From the NCBI RefSeq assembly GCF_963966145.1, contig NC_091046.1, forward strand, positions 1,674,001 to 1,738,000: a stretch of 64,000 nucleotides of DNA, given 5' to 3'. The translations under genes were made by a program, and so were the position numbers. Below the pieces are notes generated by a model. It was given only the letters and a program-made list of their open reading frames with translations. It was not told where the DNA came from and made no database searches. Below, in pieces: positions 36,316 through 47,500 of this stretch. The DNA is from Tenebrio molitor. Lineage: Eukaryota > Arthropoda > Insecta > Coleoptera > Tenebrionidae. Within the stretch, counting starts at the first letter, position 1; the number at the start of each line of letters is the position of its first letter.

Positions 36316-36378
36316 CTCTGGCTCTGTAAAGCTCACAAAATAAAATCTGCGAGGTTTCAGACACCCAAAGCTTTTATA
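36316..36378 (-). promoter_or_regulatory. TATA box and 5' UTR exon of the small peptide gene
   Basis: The minus strand reads TATAAAAG at 36378-36371. A start site about 30 bp downstream (near 36345) would give a leader exon of about 30 nt ending CCAGAG/GTGAGA at 36316. The following 51-bp intron has a T-rich tract and TTTTTAG acceptor. This compact TATA-driven layout is common for highly inducible or tissue-specific insect peptide genes. Confidence 0.6.
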
Positions 36379-36683
36379 CCAGCTTTTATCTGACAGTCTG
36401 GGGGTGTTAGCTACTTAGTACAAATTAATATGAATCGTATTTTGGCACAATACGGTAATATTTTTGTTTGAACTGTGTCTGATAAATGTAACTCTTTCGC
36501 ATATTTTGATAGTGATAAGGTCCTTTGCAGGGAATTTATTGCGGTTGCTCCTTGACAGTTGATGAGATAAATACCGGAAGACGCGTCAGAGTTGTCTGAT
36601 TAACCAATTAGGATTAAGTCTGGCTGATAAAACGTCGAAAAATAAATCATTTATCTGTGCTTGTTGAACAAACACAATTCTAG

Positions 36684-37015
36684 TATCGCGCGTCAAATAA
36701 AATCGGGGCTGGGAAGGCGTTGGAAACCGTCAATTGTTGTATTTTTAAAGCGTAGATTAATTGGAGCATGTTGACAGCTAACCTAAAATTCAGGGCCAAA
36801 AATGTTTTCTTTTTTCTTTCTTTGCAATGTTTTACATTAAAAATAGAATAACTTGACACCCTTTGCTGAAAACAAACATGTTTAATGATGTCTCGATTAA
36901 ACATAAACAAATGTCATTCGTGTCAAACGGCGGGAAATTCAAACTTTACACTGTTATAAAGGATTTAATTTTTCCAACGCCTACTCAGCCCAGGATTTTG
37001 TTTAAACGCGCGATA
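36684..37015 (+). mobile_element. MITE family H, complete copy
   Basis: The element begins TATCGCGCGTCAAATAAAAT and ends in its imperfect inverse, closing in CGCGCGATA. The arms are about 50 bp and include 'gctgggaaggcgttggaaa' and its inverse. Total length is 332 bp. A second copy at 55112-55851 is interrupted by another element. Confidence 0.8.
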
Positions 37016-38594
37016 GATTCTCTAATGCATCATAAAGTGGTGTAACGAGTTCGTCTCGCTTATTCCTGCTTCGTCAGTTTTATTTTAAGCGACGTAAAAG
37101 TAAATTTTTGATTCAATTTGTTTACGGCTCGAGGCAGTGAAGTCCTCAAAGGGGGTCTACGAAAGAGCTTCTGCAGTAAAAATGGAAACAAAGAAGCTTT
37201 ATGGAGTTAGGTTTGGGTACCACAGCTCTGGTACCACCTGCTCCATTGGAGGCGAGATTTCCAGATCGGTCCATAAAGTGTCGTGTATTATCTTATTTGC
37301 AACTCGTAAAACGGAATCCCGTTGATAACGCCCCGAAGTACAATGCAAAAATTAACGTCGCAATATAACTTTCATTATAGCCGTAATGGGAACACAAGGT
37401 GGAGGAACAATGCGCGGCCCCGCACAATGGGAAACAAAGCTTTTGTATTTATATTGTTGAATAAATCGATTTTCAATGTATAATGGGCGGTAATTAACGA
37501 AAATGAAAAACGCGATTCGCGGGGACGCTAAATCAACAGCGGGGGTGGGACGTCGCCGCCGCCACCGAGAATCTGCGACGAGTCGCACGGCATGTGCACG
37601 AAACTCGTGTGATACTCGTGTTAAACTAATTTTATATTCATAGAAAAAATAAATGCTCCGACACAATCTTCTTATATTCAACTTTATGACACTCTTTAAA
37701 AAGCAACGGGGTTATGCGATACAAATAACGATTACTGTGGAAAAGCAGCGAGAATATTTCAAAGGCCGGCATAAATATTTAACTATTTTTATCAGAATTT
37801 ATTCGACGGCAGCGGGGTCCAATTCCCGAACAGGTTAACAGGGTGAACCAACAAATCAAGTGTCGAAAGCAAGAGCGTAGTAGTTGTCTAAAAAATTTTA
37901 TGTCCCCCTCTGCCAAAAAGTACCTGACCTGTTTTCAAACCTCGGCTGCGCCTCGGCCAGAAAAATCACACTCGGACGAAAAACATGCACTTTTTGGCCT
38001 CGATACACGAATGGCTATTTTAAACGTTTCTGCATTTCTGAATTAATTGCACATTAATTTTTCAAAATTTTTCACAGGGAGGATTCCTCGAAAACCAAGA
38101 TGAGCCGCCGCAAGAATTCCACCCAAAACAATAATATTTTACATCAGATTCTTGCGGCGGCGGCCGCCGCCGCCCAATTGTTATATATTTCCCGGGGATT
38201 TACAGCTGGAAAAATAATTAAAGCCCGGATAAGGGTTTCATTATATTGACGTTTCCACAAATAACGCAACCGGCAAAAACATTATGATTTTAATTAAAGT
38301 GGAAAATTTATTTTTAGGCGATTGCATTATTGAGGCGGCGCTAAATCGGGACTTTTCGGGTTTTTATAGAACCGGTCTTACGTCATTCGGGGCGGCGGTT
38401 TTTGCCGCCTTCGCTGGATCAATTACGGATGCAACATGCATTATCAAGTAGGCTTTTCTGTGAAATAAATTTTCAATGAAAATGATTAATGTGAAAATTG
38501 ATAAATGATAAAGAAAAAAAATGATCACTTGTAGTTAATTTATTTATTATTTTTATAACAAACAAAAAGTTTCAATAACATTATAGAAGTCAGA
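37016..38594. other. Intergenic DNA with short repeats
   Basis: No gene is supported. A copy of dispersed repeat family K lies at 37890-38030. A GC-rich hairpin at about 38104-38163 pairs 'gccgccgcaagaat' with 'attcttgcggcggc' and is followed by a CCG triplet run. The rest is unique, mixed composition. Confidence 0.4.
37890..38030 (+). repeat. Dispersed repeat family K, copy 2
   Basis: Shares 'cctcggctgcgcctcggcca', 'actcggacgaaaaacatgca' and 'ctttttggcctcgatacacg' with the copy at 11540-11690. Non-coding. Confidence 0.65.
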
Positions 38595-38733
38595 GGTGTT
38601 GGATTTTCTCATGGGCTATGAGTCAAGCAGGCCGGAAAACATCGTCATTCGTTACGTCTGTTTCGTCTCTCTCTCGTATCTGCGCCTTCGCGCGCTGTCT
38701 CCAAGGCCGCAGCCCATGAGAGAATCCAACACC
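38595..38733 (+). mobile_element. MITE family F, intact copy
   Basis: The element begins GGTGTTGGATTTTCTCATGG and ends in the inverse, closing in CCAACACC. Length is 139 bp. The centre includes 'gtctgtttcgtctctctct'. It lies about 100 bp beyond the odorant receptor stop codon. Confidence 0.8.
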
Positions 38734-38836
38734 CTAACTTTAACCAGTTTTGTGATTAAAAGTACTTCGAGATGTGTCCTGAAATTCATAATTTCAAATT
38801 ATCTAAGTGCATCACAGTGAACTACAAAAATAATTT

Positions 38837-40435
38837 CTAATCCAGGTTGGCCAGTCGAAGATTGTAAAACATCAGCCCATAGGAAAAGCACGTTTGCACA
38901 ATCTGCGTGAAAAACACTTTTCAAGGTGAATAAAATGTCACGGTAATACTCACAGACAGGATTAACCTGTAATCTAGCGTAAACGTGGCGAAGGACAATA
39001 CGACAGGTTTCACAGAATTCCCCATAAAAATCAGCAAAGCCAGTTTATTTTTTGGGTTCCACAGGTACCAAGGACAAGCTGCTAAAGAATCAAAAATGCG
39101 GCCCGTCTGAAAATCAAATTATTACGACAAGTTAACTTACAAAGAGTGCTGAACCTCGTCGGTCAATTCTTGTCCTGCCAGACAGAATATAAATATCACA
39201 CTCAACAAGGTGTAGAAGAGGGCGCAGAATCGCAAAAATGTGACGAAAGTCATGTTGTCGTAATTCTGCAATCGTTATTTGGGTTACTAGTTCAGAAAAT
39301 GCGAGTGTGAGTGGTATTGCGTCGCCAAGGCGCCTAACCGAGGCGAACACGAGTACTCGCAAAACATTTTCTGCGAATTTTTAACCAAGGTCACTTTTGT
39401 AAGTACTAGGCCGGGAATTTAACGTTTTGGTAAGAATTGAACTCACCACTATTATGAGACAAATCGCACTGACACCAACAATAACACTAATAGCGAGGAA
39501 GAGAGGGATGAAGGGTTGAACCAGTTTACGCAACTTCGAGAAGAGCCTTGAAGAAACAGAATTAAGATTGTTGTTAAGTTCAGATTGAAACGTTACTTGA
39601 CAAATGAGATGTGATGCTTGGCACAAATACCCAATTTTGTGTAAATGTCTTGTTGGTAAAGACAATCGCGGATTTTTGTCCAATCGTCCAGGTGATCAAA
39701 AGTATGTGACAGTTGTGCAAGACGTCTGTTCACCATGAAGATTTGCACTTGCGTTTGTTGAACAAAATACAAAAACAAGTAGGGGTATTGAATGTTGCTG
39801 TAGTATATTGGGAAAAGCAGCAGAAAGAAGATGTGCCTTAAAATATCTGAGCACCATTTAAAATAAGCATCAAAAGTTTGCGCAGCGAAGACAATCTGAT
39901 CTTGTTTCCCAAAAACTTCAACTTGAATTATTCCGCTCAACAACGTAAGACCTAAAGGACTGTAGATGAGTTTGTTGAAACCGCAAGACAATTTCAAAAT
40001 GTCTTTCTTGGTCTCATCTCCAGCGTTATCAATCGATCAAGCGATCGAGTAAAACTCCGTGAAGATTTCGTCAGCTCCGATTTTAATAAACCTGGAGATC
40101 ACTGATGACGCCAGTAGCTACAAAACAACAACACAGTCGAGGTTCCCGCAAACCACTCAAATTATTCTTACCACGAGCGTCATCAACAAAAAAGGACTGT
40201 ATTGACTGAACAAGTCGAAAGAAAAATTGTGCAGCAAATAGTGGATCTTAAGCAAAAACGTGAAGATGTGGAAAACCAGAGACAATAAAATGAGGCGGCG
40301 AGCGAAGCTCGTGTCTCCAAAATCGAAAAACACTTTTTTCAGGACGCTAAAACAGTCGTCTGGATCTGGAATGTGGGGTGAGATTTGAACAAAACTCTTT
40401 ACAAGTTTACCTTGGAATTGTGCAAGGGTGTCCAT
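38837..40435 (-). pseudogene. Odorant receptor (7tm_6 type), complete except one in-frame TGA
   Basis: Six coding exons on the minus strand join in phase: 40435-40172, 40117-39597, 39546-39447, 39265-39155, 39106-38954 and 38902-38837 (stop TAG). Introns are 54, 50, 181, 48 and 51 bp. About 404 codons is the usual size for insect odorant receptors, the seven-transmembrane subunits that pair with Orco in olfactory neuron membranes. Family signs are the ICAKHH block before TM5, FIFCLAGQELTDE in TM6, CPWYLWN before TM7, and a C-terminus of FSYGLMFYNLRLANLD. One codon in exon 2, 40039-40037, is TGA where a tryptophan codon would fit. An in-frame 45-bp optional intron (40410-40366) and the exact start codon are uncertain. 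No other disabling change was seen, so this is a recent pseudogene, a nonsense allele, or a readthrough gene. Confidence 0.8.
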
Positions 40436-40699
40436 TGCGGCTCTGATGGTCACCCACTTGAGACTGGCCTCTGTGACCGTATTATTGTCTCGAAAGGAGA
40501 CATTATTGAAATGAGGCAACAAATTGTTATTGCAGACAAATAACGAGACGTATTAAGAGTTCTCTTTATTATCACGTCTAGGATGACGTGTTCTTAACTG
40601 TAAAATAGCTACACATAAAATATTATCGTAAATGATTCTTTTAATGGTATAAAATATTGACGTGCGTTTTACTCTTTTTAAAACAGTATTTTAGTGTTG

Positions 40700-40812
40700 T
40701 TTGAGGAACAACTGAAATGTCTTGTGTTGTCCTAAAATCTGCATCTTTTTTGTCCGAGTCTGAGTTTTCTGGCCGAGGCGCGCCGAGGTGCACATTAAAC
40801 TTTTTAGGCGAC
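40700..40812 (-). repeat. Dispersed repeat family K, copy 3
   Basis: Inverse copy with 'tctggccgaggcgcgccgag', 'tgcatcttttttgtccgag' and 'acattaaactttttaggcga'. It lies upstream of the odorant receptor. Confidence 0.6.
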
Positions 40813-43800
40813 GGCACGAACCGCAAAGCAAGACATCATTGGAAACATTTCAAATTTATTTTGTCTACCTTTTTCAAATAGATAAATTTTTTAATACATA
40901 TTAACATTTTTTTTACTTATAGTATTTATTATCAGCTTGCCAACAAAACTAGAAATTTACTATTTCCAATACAATTACTTATTTACATAATTTATTGTGT
41001 AACAGGTCAGCGTCCGAAAAAGTGCGTCCGAAAAAGAGTTACTTTTCGTCCGCTTGTGAGTACGTAAAATTACCGTTTTCATTAAGGGTGCCTAAAAAAT
41101 TACAAAAACGACCGTATCGCTGTACTTCTTGCTGAATTATGTGCCCCACATGCTTCTGTCTTCTTCTTTCGACGTGATTTTGCATCTTTTCAAAAAATAA
41201 GAGAGAACCTGATTGCAGTCGCACCAGCCCACTTTCTAAACTCAATAAATTGTTAGCTTCATACTTTTACTCTTTTTTATTTTCGCCCCTTCTCGGCGAT
41301 AAAATTTCGAGTCTGCAGATCCACATTGACCTCTCGCCGGCTCTTCGGCTTTTTACAGCCGCTTCCTAGACAAGCAATTACCTCAATTTAAAACCTGCCG
41401 TAAACCGCTCATCGACAAACAACAAAAACCCACCCCCTTTGCGTATTTTTTCGTCTCCCGACCGCCTCTCCCCCAGAAATGGAATTAACATTTTAATATA
41501 ACAAAAAGCGTCCGAAACAAACTGGATTTGTTATATTGGAGTTGGGGCCCCGAACCGAATTGTATGTCGTATAGATGTGGGCCATTCCGTGGATTTATTG
41601 TGATAGCCTCTCCGCTAAAGCCGCAATCGGATTTGGTTTGGCGGCACAGAAGGAAGGCAACAGAGCCCGGATATCGCGACCGAGACCGCTCTTCCCTAAG
41701 CACACCCGTCTAGTTACCACTTTTATGGGCGAACCCTATATTCAAAAATTACTTTTATTCCCTGTTTTATGCGCCCCCTCTTACTGGAATACTAAACTTT
41801 CATATAGGAATTGGCTCGCCGACCGATCACTATAGAAAATGAAATAACTCCAGATAAGTCGGATGCATCCGGGGCTCCTTATCAGGGCCGGGGCAGCTTT
41901 ATTGCCCCGGTTTATCGCCACCGCCGAAAACAAGGAGGCTGACCTGTCGAGGTCACATTCCCTAAAAGCAAAGAAAGTCTCGACTGTTGGCATGAAATTA
42001 CAGTTCTATAACGCGTACAACCCTATTTTTCTTCACTAGTGAAAGAATTATTATTTTTCGGCTCCCATAACTGGTAAACACACCATTATCTTTATAGCGC
42101 TCCAACAAATCAGGCACTCGGTTTCGCCTCATGCCTGAAACCTAGTTTCCGCGCTGTAAAATACCCCTACCGTACTCTAATGTAAATAACTATTCGACAA
42201 TTTTTCCCGACTCACTTCCACCTCCCCTCGTGCCTTATCCCGCTTCCCCCCTTGAAAAAGCTCAAAGCCCCCACCACCGCTTGCCGCCAATCAATTACGA
42301 ATAAAAGTTGAAGAACGTGTGCAAGCCGCCGACGCAATTAACAAGCTCCCCATAAAAAGGCGATTGCATAAACAGAAGACGGATAAGCACGCCATTAAAA
42401 AAGTTGAAAGTTTGCATTGTAATGTGCATTTTACAGTAACTGCTTAATTTTATTGGAGAGTGTCGTGGCCCAATAAAACGTAGTAACCCGCTTAGTATTC
42501 GTGTTTATCTGGACAGAAATCGCGGGTTTTAAGCGACTCCCGGTTGTTAAAACAGCTGATTGCGGCCCCAACGCACGACGGTCACGTACTCGAAGAATGT
42601 CGAGAGGGTGGTTCGAATGAATTTTTTTAAGTGCACCCCACTAAAAATAACATTCGTGTCTGGACGTCGTAACTGGGCCGGATCGGGTGTTTAGCAGTTG
42701 CGAATTACTCACCCCGAGGACGGGGTCGGTTTCGCCAAGATACAATTAAATCAAGCGGCGTTTCCGCAAAGCCGCCGCCGAGAAATAGTCCGGCGAGTGC
42801 CTCACGTGCACGAGCCGATAAAATCTGGACGGTTATTTCGGGTGAATATTTTTCGGTGAAATGTTCCCGCGTATCGATCCTTCGGGGATGTTCCCGATGA
42901 AAAAATCGGTTGGTGGAGTTGCTGGTGGCGGCGACGGCGATTGAACTGCATTCATAGCAAGAAAAACTTGCAAAGGGGGAGAAGCGGATCCGTCGAGCTA
43001 ATGTTGCGAGGATGCTCGCCGCCCCCGGGCCCACCCGCCGCCGGGCGCGGTACGTGCCATTGAGTCGTAAGTCGTCGGTAATTTGGTATGTGACACGGCG
43101 GCTTGTCTGCACATATAATTGTCGTTGTCGCATGTTATTATGGAAATACAGTGATGATTTAATGGCACCGTTTGTAACTTTACGCCACCGGTGACAAGGG
43201 CAATATCGCGAAAAATGTCACGGGGGCCATATTTCACGCCGCCGCCAGCGCTCGCAACAAGCGCCCATATTAAATTAGCGTTATGCGCGGCATTCGACGC
43301 CTCTCCTTTCTCCACCGTCACAATATCGGTCGCGACCGCCGCCCCCGTTTAATCAACCGGATAAAAACCCTTCGGTCTAACTAGACATTTATATGAGCGG
43401 CCGTATAATTTATGTAGATGCAATTATCTCGGCCCCGGGTCCGGCGAAACCGACCGATTTTGATCCGCAGCCGCCCCCGCGAACGACCACCGGAATTTTA
43501 GCACGATTTTTCAATTTGTGAGGTTTGTGATGAGTTTGTGGTGGGCGTGGCGAGTTTGTGACGAGATTGTGACCGCGCCGGCCTTGAACGGAGCGCGTTC
43601 CAGTTTTACCGTCCCGCATGCAAATTCCCGTTCGCATTTTAACACACAGACCCACTGACAACAGGAGATAGCAGTCGTCATATTTCACAGCATTTTCATC
43701 TGGCTTTCCATTTATAATCGGTTGACGTTTGACTTGTGCGCATAAATAACGAAATAAAGTGAACTCGTTGCGACGAAACAATCATCTCAACCTCAGTCGG

Positions 43801-45790
43801 GGGGTTGTTGTTGGCCCCGGTGGTGTGTGGCGGCGTCGATACCGCCGCATCGCGTTCGGCATTCGCGTCAGGCCCCTGCCGACGTAATGTTTCTTTGATA
43901 ACCCATAAGAATTCGGGAGCCGACGGTGATGGCCGTTGCGACAGTTCCAAACAACGGCGGGGATTCTAGATTAAATTTTTCATGGTCGGCTATTCCGCTG
44001 TGGTGCTTTCCGTGTTACGGAGGAGCCGTAAAGGGAATGGGTCTGGCAGTAAGGGGCGGCGGGCAATAGAGCGGCGGAGGGATGAGGGTCGGGAGCAACA
44101 GTGCGGGAAGCGAGCGAAACGGCCCGCCTGGGACACAGTCATCTCACTCCACAACCAAAATAGAAGCGTTCCGAACACGGCTACATTGTTTTGTCAAATT
44201 AAGCTGACCTATGTCGGGGGTTTTTCCGCGGTGGCGGCGGCAACGTGCTACTTTTATCGGGAACGATCTAGTTTTAAATGCAGCCTGGGCGACGGCGCTC
44301 GTTCAATTTTTCACAGAACGGTGTCGACGGGGGCGGGGGCGGCCCCGGGGACGGCCATTACGTCACCAATCACCGCAGATTTCGGCTTTAATAAACAAAC
44401 ACGAGAGGACGCGAGAATGCCAAGTGAAATACTTGGACTCACGTAAAACGCGAGTATCATTAAGATGCGACACGCTAAAATCGTTCGCACTTGATTATTT
44501 CGGGTTTATTGCACCCGGCGTGCAATCGAGTAATGCATGCACGCCACCCCCGTCTTAATCAATTTTTTCCCGGCTTCCTCCCCCTTTGCGCGTGGAGTGC
44601 GCGTTAATTAAAAGTTCTGAGAGCATCTCGAGGCCGCAGAATCCGGCTGTCGGGCGTCCACACGTGCACTCGCTGCATGCACATCCTGGTGGAAATGCGA
44701 TTCAGCGTACCGTGTCCGCATGTTCCGTGTATGCAGCAGAACGAACGGAGAGTTCGTCCGGAATCCGCCCGGATCCCGCTAGAATCATTACCGGAGGAGT
44801 AGCGTGATAGGGCACCACGAGCTCGGCGCTATCGTCGCTTCCGCTCGAGCACTGCAGGAAACTACTCCCGCGCCCGCCCACAAAAGCTCAAATAAAATAT
44901 ACATCGTAATTAAAGAGGGATCGCGCGTTCACCTGTGGAATACGGCCAAATCGGGGCGGCAAGCTGGCGCGGTGAGCGAAAGAAAGTGCGGAGATTTGTG
45001 GTGGTGAAACGGCGAAAAGCAATAAACTAATTCCGGTATAGAGCATGTGGGATCCGGATCGCGCTTAACCGCCCCGGAACTTATAATATGGCAACTTGTT
45101 TGTTACAGCCGGAGCAATTAAACTAATCTCAAGTATGGTGAGTTTAGTTGTACGAATTTACGCCGTTCCATAACTACATAAGCCCTCATATACAATTTAA
45201 GCAACTCAATTGTCCATGTAAATTAAGCGTCGGATGCGGGCTGGCATCAGCCAAAGCACAATTTATCCCCCGGAATTGGAAATGGGGTTAAACGTGAACC
45301 GGAGCAGAAGCCGGCGAATTTTTCAAAAGCCCACCGCCGCTTTAATGGACGCTGGAAGCTCTTTACGGGCGCCAATCGGACAAAAACTTGCTGAAATTTT
45401 CATATTTTAGCCGTAATGTGGACGATATGGGCTGGGATGAGCGTAATTTGTCGGCAAGTGGCTCTGGACGAAGGAAACCTCGCAAATTGATACTGGATTC
45501 CGCATCGAAACAATTTTGTTTTTGTGGAGCCGGATGCGAAATGTGAGCGCCCCCATAAACTTTTTAAATAGGACGACTTCGCCTGCCGAACATACGGAAC
45601 GACAAATTAAGGAGAATGCGACGCCGAAAGTGAACGACTCGATCTCAAAATTGATCGCTTCGTTTTGACTTAAATCAAATAACTGTTGCTTTTTATGGAT
45701 ACTGTTATGACGAGGCGAAGAGAATCTGTTGTGAACGCGCCGGGAGAGAAAAATAACTGTGCCGGGAGCAGTTCTGAAACGACTGCAATG
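40813..45790. other. Long unique block, no gene recognised
   Basis: 40.8-41.3 kb is AT-rich. A 68-codon minus-strand frame at 41039-41245, with a basic stretch containing VERRRQKHVGH, has no family I can name. 41.3-45.7 kb is GC-richer and CpG-containing with many overlapping frames of 60-150 codons on both strands. None shows a domain, signal peptide or splice-compatible partner. Extended unique sequence without coding signal fits regulatory DNA, but that is inference. Confidence 0.35.
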
Positions 45791-45794
45791 AACA

Positions 45795-46110
45795 ATAGTT
45801 ATTTACAGTAAGAGTGGGCTTTCGTTCACGCGAATTGCGTCACGATGTAATTCAAGTGAACGAAAGCGGCCTGCTGTATTTGGTTTTGAACGTCAATAAA
45901 GTGGTTGTGTGAACGTTGTGGAAATTGTGGAAATGGATGATTAAGAGTTACAAGTTCCTGATGATGTCCTGGAAGAGACAAGTGCCGCGAGGTACCAAAA
46001 ATGTTGCCTAAAAAATCAAAATTACGTTATGCCAAAGAATTGGAGACATTTTCGAGTGAATGAAAACCGGTGAGTGAAAGACAGTGAGCGAAAAACAATG
46101 GGCGAAAGTA
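45795..46110 (+). repeat. Dispersed repeat family I, larger copy
   Basis: The left block 'ctttcgttcacgcgaattg' and right block 'gaaagacagtgagcgaaaaa' match 3012-3112 but are separated by about 250 bp. It begins after 'atagttatttacagta', which also precedes the copy at 3012. The smaller copy therefore looks like an internally deleted form. Confidence 0.6.
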
Positions 46111-47299
46111 AAGTTAAGGAAACAGAGTGTATGTGAAAAGTCCGAAAACGATTTCATCATTTAAAAGGGGGAAAAGTGTAAATTATGAAATAATAGATAT
46201 TTACGCCTGGAGTGAGATATAGACACCATTACCGCACGCCGTGTTTACGTAATCACAAAAGTGTGATAAAATGTTTAAAATAAAACTTCAATCCAAGCTT
46301 GACGTAGTAATAAAATAAAGTTGTTTTTAAATCATTGCAACACCTTAGCAACTACATAAATAGTAAAACTTAGATTTTTTTTTATTTCTTGTAGTATACA
46401 CTTATTTACTTTACCGCACGGCATACTCTACTGTAAAACACTTATTTCCACACGGTGTGCGGTGGATCCTCCGGGAAACTTGTCCAAAACAATAACTGAA
46501 ATGCTTGTGGTAAAAATTTAATTGAGGTGGGATTAGTGCAGTAAAAAATTATAAAATCGAACATAACGACGCTGCATCGTACGCCTATTTATTAGGATGT
46601 AAAATTTCTATCGATAATTTTCCAGGCAGCGTACGTATTCGCGATAATAAAACGGCGTAGCGGAATCGCTAGTGGCGGCAGCCGCCTCTGAAAAATGGCC
46701 GTGCATTCCGGTGGGGCGGCATTTATTTTTTTCGAAGAGGCGACCGGAGCGAAACATTTATGAATCATTTTATTGTTTCCCTGCAACTAAATCAAACGTA
46801 ATACGGAGACCCGTGCAAGCCGACCGTGCAGTTTTTGTCGGACAAAATCAACAATAAGGCTCATTGGCGATATCAATGTCCCATAATAATCAGGCTTTGT
46901 GAACAAGGATATGAATGTTATATATCAATTTACCCTTGCTCACTGAATGGTAAATGCGATAATACATCACGGCCTGGCCAGTCATCTGTGCCATAACTCG
47001 CTGGAGATACCGCCATTATGGGCCGCTCAAAAACAATGCACTTTTACGCCGCCACCTCCGATTCCTAGCGAAAAATGTCTTTGTCACATCCCTTCTTTGT
47101 CCTGCACACGTTCGCGCTATTAACAAAGATATCAAAATTCAATAGACCCTTTTCCCGTTTAAACAGCCCCATCCGCGTAACATTATCCTAACGCAAACAC
47201 CCCTTAATAGATGGCTCCTCAATAACTAATGAGGTCAATTAGCGGCGAAAAGCCGGCCCGGGGGCGGCGCCTTTTCGATCGCAAGAAGAGTGCACTCGG
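46111..47299. other. Unique intergenic DNA
   Basis: AT-rich to about 46.6 kb, then mixed composition. No supported gene or repeat. Confidence 0.3.
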
Positions 47300-47304
47300 C
47301 GTTT

Positions 47305-47500
47305 TGACGTCCAATCATCTCCGGTTGTCCAATCGTCAAATCATCTCCGATCACTACAAACTAGTGAAAATCGTCTCATTTGCGTTCAATCATCTACTAT
47401 AATTGTCCAATCTTCTCCAATAATTGTCCAATCGTCTCCAACAATTGTCCAATCTTCCCCAATAATTGTCCAATCTTCTCCGATCGTCCAATCGATCTAA
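47305..47500 (+). repeat. Minisatellite of about 22-bp units
   Basis: Units close to 'aattgtccaatcttctcca' recur about eight times, with 'tcgtc' or 'catct' variants at the left edge. The clearest units are at about 47400-47490. It is flanked by unique DNA and is probably length-variable. Confidence 0.75.

Noticed and set aside
39132..39362. 76-codon minus-strand frame as an alternative odorant receptor exon
   Set aside because: It gives no receptor motif. The shifted frame from 39265 gives the FCLAGQELTDE motif and joins in phase.
41039..41245. 68-codon minus-strand frame with basic stretch as a gene
   Set aside because: No ATG context, signal or family match that I can support; noted only as an unassigned frame.
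42705..44558. Several frames of 107-154 codons on both strands
   Set aside because: They overlap one another, contain no domain, and reflect GC-rich sequence lacking stop codons.
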